A stretch of DNA of 18,597 bases. It comes from Rhodococcus sp. (in: high G+C Gram-positive bacteria). Lineage in GTDB: Bacteria > Actinomycetota > Actinomycetes > Mycobacteriales > Mycobacteriaceae. The position numbers were made by a program, and so were the translations under genes. Below are positions 15,032-18,597 of the stretch, in pieces. The stretch's first letter is position 1, and each line of letters begins with the position of its first letter. Under the pieces are notes generated by a model. That model was not told where the DNA came from, made no database searches, and saw nothing but the letters and a program-made list of their open reading frames with translations. The stretch is from NCBI GenBank assembly GCA_012515885.1, contig JAAYXN010000235.1:1-18597 (forward strand), written 5' to 3'.

Positions 15032-15862
15032 ATGAGCGAGCGGACCATCACACCTAGACACACCACCCCGGGCCCCCGCCCGTCCGGGTCCGGCGGTCGG
15101 CTCTCCCCCGCCACCCGAAAACTCCTATCCGTCCTCGCCTCAGTGGTACTCGCGATCCTCATCAGCGTCGCCTACCTGCTGATCGACGAATGGCTCGCCA
15201 GTGACGACCAGCCCCACGAGCCAGATTCCATCGCCGTCGCCGACGATCTACTTGAACTCGTCGACACCCTGACCGTCCGCAAAGAAGCACCCATGGACGG
15301 CTACAACCGAGATGCGTTCCGGCACTGGGACCTCAACCGGCCCGAGCACGGCTTCGGAGCCGAATACGAGCACTACTCGCGCTGCACCTCCCGCGATGTG
15401 ATGCTGCTTCGCGACGCCGTCGGACCCGTCACCCTCGACCCGCAAAGCTGCACCTTCACCATCGGCGCCGACGGCGGCTGGCGCGACGAATACGGATTCA
15501 TCGACCGCAAAACCGGCGAACTGCGCCCCTACAAGTGGATGACCGCCCCATCCGACGTCGACGCCGAACACATCGTCGCCCTCGCCGAAGCCTGGCGATC
15601 CTGGGCCGCACGCTTCGACGACGACACCCGCCGCCGCATCGCCAACGACGCCCTCAACCTCGCAGCCTCCGACCCGTCAGCGAACCGCTCCAAAGGCGAC
15701 CTCGACGCCGGAAACTACCTGCCACCGGGAACATTCCGCTGCACATATGTCGACCGCTACCTGCGGGTAAAGGTAAAGTACGGCCTGACCGTCGACACCG
15801 CAGAGCATTCCGCGCTACGCACCGCAGCCGAGGATTGCATCACCCGAGGAGGCACCGGATAA
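15032..15862 (+). CDS. Membrane-anchored HNH nuclease (GmrSD_C/DUF1524 type)
   Basis: The predicted product is 276 residues. The N-terminus (1-29) is basic and proline-rich, followed by one hydrophobic helix (about 31-52), giving an N-in, C-out anchor. The nuclease domain contains APMDGYNRDAF, CTSRDVMLLRDAVG, the HNH core VDAEHIVALAEAW (His180), IANDALNLAASD (205-209), NRSKGDLDAGNYLP (Lys221) and FRCTYVDRYLRVK. Order and spacing match the divergent lipoprotein, so they are paralogues with different anchors; this one lacks Excalibur. It is expected to act on DNA outside the membrane. ATG 15032 has GAGGAAC just upstream. The last codons contain AGGAGG (15847-15852), positioned to start the following small gene. 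The 186-nt gap between the two nucleases must carry both promoters. Confidence 0.9.
   Translation: MSERTITPRHTTPGPRPSGSGGRLSPATRKLLSVLASVVLAILISVAYLLIDEWLASDDQPHEPDSIAVADDLLELVDTLTVRKEAPMDGYNRDAFRHWDLNRPEHGFGAEYEHYSRCTSRDVMLLRDAVGPVTLDPQSCTFTIGADGGWRDEYGFIDRKTGELRPYKWMTAPSDVDAEHIVALAEAWRSWAARFDDDTRRRIANDALNLAASDPSANRSKGDLDAGNYLPPGTFRCTYVDRYLRVKVKYGLTVDTAEHSALRTAAEDCITRGGTG
15847..15852 (+). promoter_or_regulatory. Ribosome binding site in front of an ATA codon
   Basis: AGGAGG ends 6 nt before ATA 15859-15861, which overlaps the TAA stop of the nuclease (ATAA). An ancestral ATGA overlap would become ATAA by a single G-to-A change at 15861. This site decides the proposed start of the small downstream protein. 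Confidence 0.6.
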
Positions 15863-16122
15863 GCGCCATCGTCCCGCTGTCTGTGGACGCCGCCGTCATG
15901 ACCGCCGAAGAGGGAACCATCTCCGGCGCCCTCGACGTCTCCCTCGACTACGGTGGCCGCGGCTGGGTCCGCTACCGAGGCACCGGCACATGGCTGCAGA
16001 TCAGCAACCTCGACGACGAGCCGCCCACCACGTGGGGGTCGGTGGACGAACTGGTTGAGGCCATCGAATCCTCAGTGGGCCAGCGCGACATCGCCGGCAA
16101 CCTCATGGCGTTCGAGGCCTAA
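15859..16122 (+). CDS. Small acidic protein, possibly ATA-started
   Basis: The product is 87 residues if read from ATA 15859, or 74 residues from ATG 15898 (GTG 15883 is also in frame). The readable part is EEGTISGALDVSLDYGGRGW, then VRYRGTGTWLQISNLDDEPP, then a helix VDELVEAIESSVGQRDIAG, giving a beta-rich front and helical tail with net negative charge and no signal or membrane segment, so it is probably cytosolic. Neither ATG nor GTG has a ribosome site, whereas AGGAGG lies 6 nt before ATA, and the intervening codons give plausible protein (SAIVPLSVDAAV). I do not recognise the family. It is likely cotranscribed with the nuclease; a role as a regulator or inhibitor partner is speculative. 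Confidence 0.72.
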   Translation: MSAIVPLSVDAAVMTAEEGTISGALDVSLDYGGRGWVRYRGTGTWLQISNLDDEPPTTWGSVDELVEAIESSVGQRDIAGNLMAFEA

Positions 16123-16183
16123 CTAGCCGCTTCGCATCGACACGTTACGACCCTCCAACCTGAGGCAACCCCGGGCCCAGCTC

Positions 16184-16308
16184 AATCAGCCACGACTGTT
16201 CGATCGGCCACGACAGTCAGGGGCCCCGCGTACATTGAGAACTATCGCCGTGGACGCCACGCTAACGCACCTTGTCCCGATAGGTCGCGTCTGATAGTTG
16301 CGGCGATA
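16184..16308 (+). promoter_or_regulatory. Repeat-rich leader upstream of VOC gene
   Basis: The gene-free stretch 16123-16419 is not featureless. GCCACGAC occurs at 16189-16196 and 16207-16214, within 18-bp imperfect tandem repeats sharing ATC.GCCACGAC.GT. Further on, TATCGCCG (16243-16250) can pair with CGGCGATA (16301-16308), or the overlapping AACTATC (16240-16246) with GATAGTT (16293-16299). CGTGG/CCACG (16249-16261) forms a tight hairpin. Operator sites and a switching leader are possible, but neither is shown. Confidence 0.35.
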
Positions 16309-16419
16309 AGCCCACTGCTCGCACACGCGGGCCCACAACACTCATGTTCTATCGCACCAGTCGTCTAAATGTCCTGCGGCATAGAAGACCCCGAGGCATG
16401 TGAGGTAAGGGAGGTGGCC

Positions 16420-17190
16420 GTGCCTGATCGTCGCGACCATATTGGCAGCCCATGTCGGCTAGATCTTGCAAGCTCAGCCGTCGAGCAGGTGGTCGATTTC
16501 TACACCGGCCTATTCGGATGGACCGCTGCCGCAGACCCCGACAACGATCAGCACGTCCAACTGTCCCTACACGGACGCCGGGTCGCCGGAATTACGCCGC
16601 ACCTGGAAGGCGAAATGTACAGCGACGTGTGGATTCCGTCGCTCTCGTCGGCGGACGCAGCGGCCACCGTCACGCGTATCGCCGAACTCGGTGGGCAAAT
16701 CTTGCAGGCACCCACAGCGGTCGGTGACCAGGGCACCGCGGCACTCATCGCCGACTCAGCCGGGGCCGCTGTTGGTGTGTGGCAGGCCGGCACATTCACC
16801 GGATTCGAACTGGTTGACGAGCCCGGCGCACCCGTCTGGCACGAATGCATGAGCCGCGATTTTGCCCGCTCCAAAGTGTTTTACAGCGGCGTCTTCGGCT
16901 GGCATTGGGAACTTCTCGACGACAGCGAACGCTTCCGCTACGCCCAAGCCGTCAAGGACGAGCAGATGATCGCCGGGCTCATGGACGCCTCCCGCATGCT
17001 GCCCTACGGGGTGCCGTCGTTTTGGCAGTCGTACATCGGTGTGGACGACACCGATCAGGCCCTAGCGAAAGTCACCGACCTTGGCGGGGACATCCTGCGC
17101 GGGCCCGATGACTCGCCGTTCGGGCGGCTCGCTGCCATCGCCGACCCAGCCGGGGCATCCATTCAGATCGCCAGCGTCACCGACAATTAA
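16420..17190 (+). CDS. Two-domain VOC (glyoxalase/bleomycin-resistance superfamily) protein
   Basis: The predicted product is 256 residues of cytosolic type with two VOC repeats. Domain 1 (about 10-122) reads CRLDLASSAVEQVVDFYTGL then FGWTAA, and ends with IADSAGAAVGVWQ. Domain 2 (about 135-252) reads WHECMSRDFARSKVFYSGVF then GWHWELL, and ends with IADPAGASIQIA. The paired FY.GLFGW and DPAGA motifs are typical of the actinobacterial glyoxalase-like proteins often annotated as 27-kDa antigen or hydroxylase homologues. The family uses a metal to act on or sequester small molecules; the substrate is unknown here. GTG 16420 is chosen because GGGAGG lies at 16409-16414, 5 nt upstream; the open frame begins earlier at 16369 without a ribosome site. 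It overlaps the convergent DUF3060 gene by 4 nt at TTAA. Confidence 0.9.
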   Translation: MPDRRDHIGSPCRLDLASSAVEQVVDFYTGLFGWTAAADPDNDQHVQLSLHGRRVAGITPHLEGEMYSDVWIPSLSSADAAATVTRIAELGGQILQAPTAVGDQGTAALIADSAGAAVGVWQAGTFTGFELVDEPGAPVWHECMSRDFARSKVFYSGVFGWHWELLDDSERFRYAQAVKDEQMIAGLMDASRMLPYGVPSFWQSYIGVDDTDQALAKVTDLGGDILRGPDDSPFGRLAAIADPAGASIQIASVTDN

Positions 17191-17810
17191 CGCGCACCAG
17201 TGAGGGTGTTTTGTTCGCCCGTATCGGACAGTTCGCTGACGGCGCCGTCCGTCCACACCACGGTGTTCTGCGAACCAGTTACACGCACATTGTCGGCGCC
17301 ACCGGTATGCAGGGAGTTGTCGTTTCCGCCGACAGTAATGGTGGGCACGCTATCGAAAGACAGCATATTTCCGCTGCCCGATAGATCAATCGATGCGGCA
17401 CTACCAATATCGGCGGTAATCCCGTTTCCCTCCACCGTCAACGCGCCAACAGTTTCGATGGTCGAACGCCCACTGCGGCCCGACAACACAACGCTCTGCG
17501 CATTCTTGACCGTCACCACAATGCCCTGACCTTCAGCAACAACACTGGCCGCAGACTCGACATCAATGGTCACCCCGTTCGCACGAACCAGCACCACCGC
17601 GCACTCGCCTTCCAGGACCACCGCTTCCCCATCACGGTCGATCACCATGTCGCGACCATCGCAGTCCTGCCCATCGGGCCTACTACCCGACGCGGCGACA
17701 TCGTCAAGAGAGGAGAGTTCACCGGACTCTGAACTGCACGCAGCGACAACCATTCCCGCAGCTAGCAGCAGTGCCGCTGCCGTCGTCCGACGCAGACCTG
17801 CACAACCCAT
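17187..17810 (-). CDS. DUF3060-like lipoprotein
   Basis: The predicted product is 207 residues. The signal peptide ends MVVAA-C (Cys25), followed by a Ser/Glu/Gly linker. Residues after about 50 form repeating short strands: VVLEGECAVVLVRANGVTID, VVAEGQGIVVTVKNAQSVVL, then ALTVEGNGI, GSGNMLSF, VGGNDNSLHTG and TGSQNTVVWTDG. The recurrent G-x-x-N-x-(V/L) pattern is that of DUF3060 proteins and suggests a small parallel beta-helix on the cell surface. Two cysteines (DCDG, GECA) may form a disulfide. ATG 17810 is preferred, with AAGG at 17817-17820; TTG 17828 is an alternative that would put the ribosome site inside the gene. The function is unknown. Its stop TAA and that of the VOC gene are read from the same palindromic TTAA. 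Confidence 0.85.
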   Translation of the reverse strand: MGCAGLRRTTAAALLLAAGMVVAACSSESGELSSLDDVAASGSRPDGQDCDGRDMVIDRDGEAVVLEGECAVVLVRANGVTIDVESAASVVAEGQGIVVTVKNAQSVVLSGRSGRSTIETVGALTVEGNGITADIGSAASIDLSGSGNMLSFDSVPTITVGGNDNSLHTGGADNVRVTGSQNTVVWTDGAVSELSDTGEQNTLTGAR

Positions 17811-18113
17811 TACTCGCCTTGCCTCCAACTTTTTCCTGCACCCAATACTCGAGGAAGGTACCGAACCTTAGGCGTGAACGGGCAGCCGAGCCCTCCCAGC
17901 TCACACTTTTCGACGACAGACTTTCGACCTCGCTGCCACGCGGCGCCGAGAGGTAAGGCTGCGCGCAGGTCCCCTAAACGTCCGAATCCGACAACGAAGT
18001 TTGTTAGCCTTTACACGCACTTTCTAGTGAACCCACTTATTGCTGAACAGAATTGGTCAGACGCCACTCAAACAACTGAGTTTGAGCCTTGAACCGACGA
18101 CAGGGATGCCTAC
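17811..18113. other. Divergent intergenic region
   Basis: This 303-nt gap separates the DUF3060 lipoprotein (minus) from the DUF4185 gene (plus) and must hold both promoters. Open frames here have no ribosome site or protein-like composition. The sequence is locally AT-richer around 18000-18060. AAGGT/ACCTT forms a short inverted repeat near 17855-17870. No iron box match or clear -10/-35 pair was found. Confidence 0.5.
18067..18086 (+). promoter_or_regulatory. 7-bp hairpin upstream of DUF4185 gene
   Basis: CTCAAAC (18067-18073) and GTTTGAG (18080-18086) form a perfect stem with a 6-nt loop, 27 nt before the GTG start. It may be an operator or a leader structure; there is no terminator-like T tract. 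Confidence 0.4.
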
Positions 18114-18597
18114 GTGAAACTCACCGAATTGCACCGTCGCTCCACAAAGTCGCAACAGCGAGGCGCATCTAACAAACAAGGTGCACAACCATTTTCGCGT
18201 CGATTCACACGTTCAGCTTTAGCGTTTACCGGAATAGCGGCCACCGCCATTGCCACCGCACTCGCCACCACCATCCCCGCCGCAGCAAACCCCAACGCCG
18301 TCAACCCAATTCCCGGACTCAACGGCACATTCGGGCTGCCTCAACTCAGCGGCCACACACACGCCGTCGCACAAATCACCGGCCTACTCGGAGACAATCG
18401 AACACAGGACGCCAACGTCCTCGGCACCGACCTCGGCATCATGTGGGACAACGGGCGCGGCGAAATCCTGACCGCCTTCGGCGACACTGCCGGATTCGGC
18501 GCCCCCAACCTGATGTACGGCAGCCTCTGGGCGTGGCGCAGCAGCGCACTGTTCCGCAGCACCGACCGCAACCTTTCCGACGGCATGACCTTCGACA
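18114..18597 (+). CDS. DUF4185 secreted protein (probable GH183-type endo-D-arabinanase), 3' end beyond window
   Basis: The first 161 codons are present. GTG 18114 follows an AGGGA about 8 nt upstream. The N-terminus is long and basic (QQRGASNKQGAQPFSRRFTR), then a hydrophobic segment SALAFTGIAATAIATALATT and a likely cleavage after AAA-N, so this is a secreted protein with an extended signal. The domain start reads VAQITGLLGDNRTQDANVLG, then TDLGIMWDNGRGEILTAFGD, then SSALFRSTDRNLSDG, the signature of DUF4185. Members of that family have been shown in mycobacteria to be endo-D-arabinanases (family GH183) that cut arabinan of the cell wall. Arabinogalactan or lipoarabinomannan turnover is therefore the likely role. 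The catalytic region is only partly visible, so activity cannot be judged. Confidence 0.85.
   Translation, partial: MKLTELHRRSTKSQQRGASNKQGAQPFSRRFTRSALAFTGIAATAIATALATTIPAAANPNAVNPIPGLNGTFGLPQLSGHTHAVAQITGLLGDNRTQDANVLGTDLGIMWDNGRGEILTAFGDTAGFGAPNLMYGSLWAWRSSALFRSTDRNLSDGMTFD

Noticed and set aside
17855..17874. AAGGTACCGAACCTTAGG as a second iron box
   Set aside because: It resembles the iron box only superficially; the central AGGCTAACC block is absent and the spacing is wrong.
1..18597. CRISPR array, insertion sequence or prophage
   Set aside because: No regularly spaced repeats, transposase or integrase motifs, terminal inverted repeats with target duplications, or phage structural genes were seen.

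Overview
The window looks like chromosomal DNA of a mycolic-acid-bearing actinomycete (Mycobacteriales/Corynebacteriales; genus not determined). Evidence: moderately high GC; many GTG starts; a mycoloyltransferase-like esterase; DUF3558 and DUF3060 lipoproteins; a DUF4185 protein; and a close match to the DtxR/IdeR iron box. Most products are exported, lipid-anchored or membrane proteins, so this is mainly a cell-surface and iron-uptake neighbourhood.

Layout. 1-59 is the 3' part of tRNA-Gly(CCC). It is followed by a large imperfect hairpin (90-149) and a frameshifted, truncated alpha/beta-hydrolase remnant (minus strand, 152-472). 602-1875 carries two tandem paralogous DUF3558 lipoproteins, closed by a perfect 15-bp hairpin shared with the convergent operon. 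1916-6573 (minus) is an iron-siderophore uptake operon: an iron box at 6643-6661, a FepB/FhuD-type binding lipoprotein, then a single polypeptide carrying two complete ABC half-transporters. 6726-8417 (minus) holds two abutting, coupled NodB-type deacetylase lipoproteins with twin-arginine signals. 8510-9607 (plus) is a multi-pass membrane protein of unknown function. 9614-10606 (minus) is a mycoloyltransferase-like esterase. 10866-13661 (plus) is a large membrane protein whose alpha/beta-hydrolase halves flank a multi-TM block, overlapped by a 46-residue ORF. 13811-15862 holds two divergent extracytoplasmic HNH (GmrSD_C/DUF1524) nucleases, one lipid-anchored with an Excalibur motif and one TM-anchored, the latter coupled to a small acidic protein. 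16420-17190 is a two-domain VOC protein, convergent with a DUF3060 lipoprotein and sharing the TTAA stop overlap. 18114 to the window end is the start of a DUF4185 protein, probably a GH183-type endo-D-arabinanase.

Two translation starts stand out. Both the ABC transporter (ACG, 5575) and the small protein after the second nuclease (ATA, 15859) have an AGGAGG at ideal spacing in front of a codon one base away from ATG. The ABC call is strongly supported, because the usual-type start at 5416 would cut the first transmembrane helix in half.

All functions are inferred from motifs; no database search was run.
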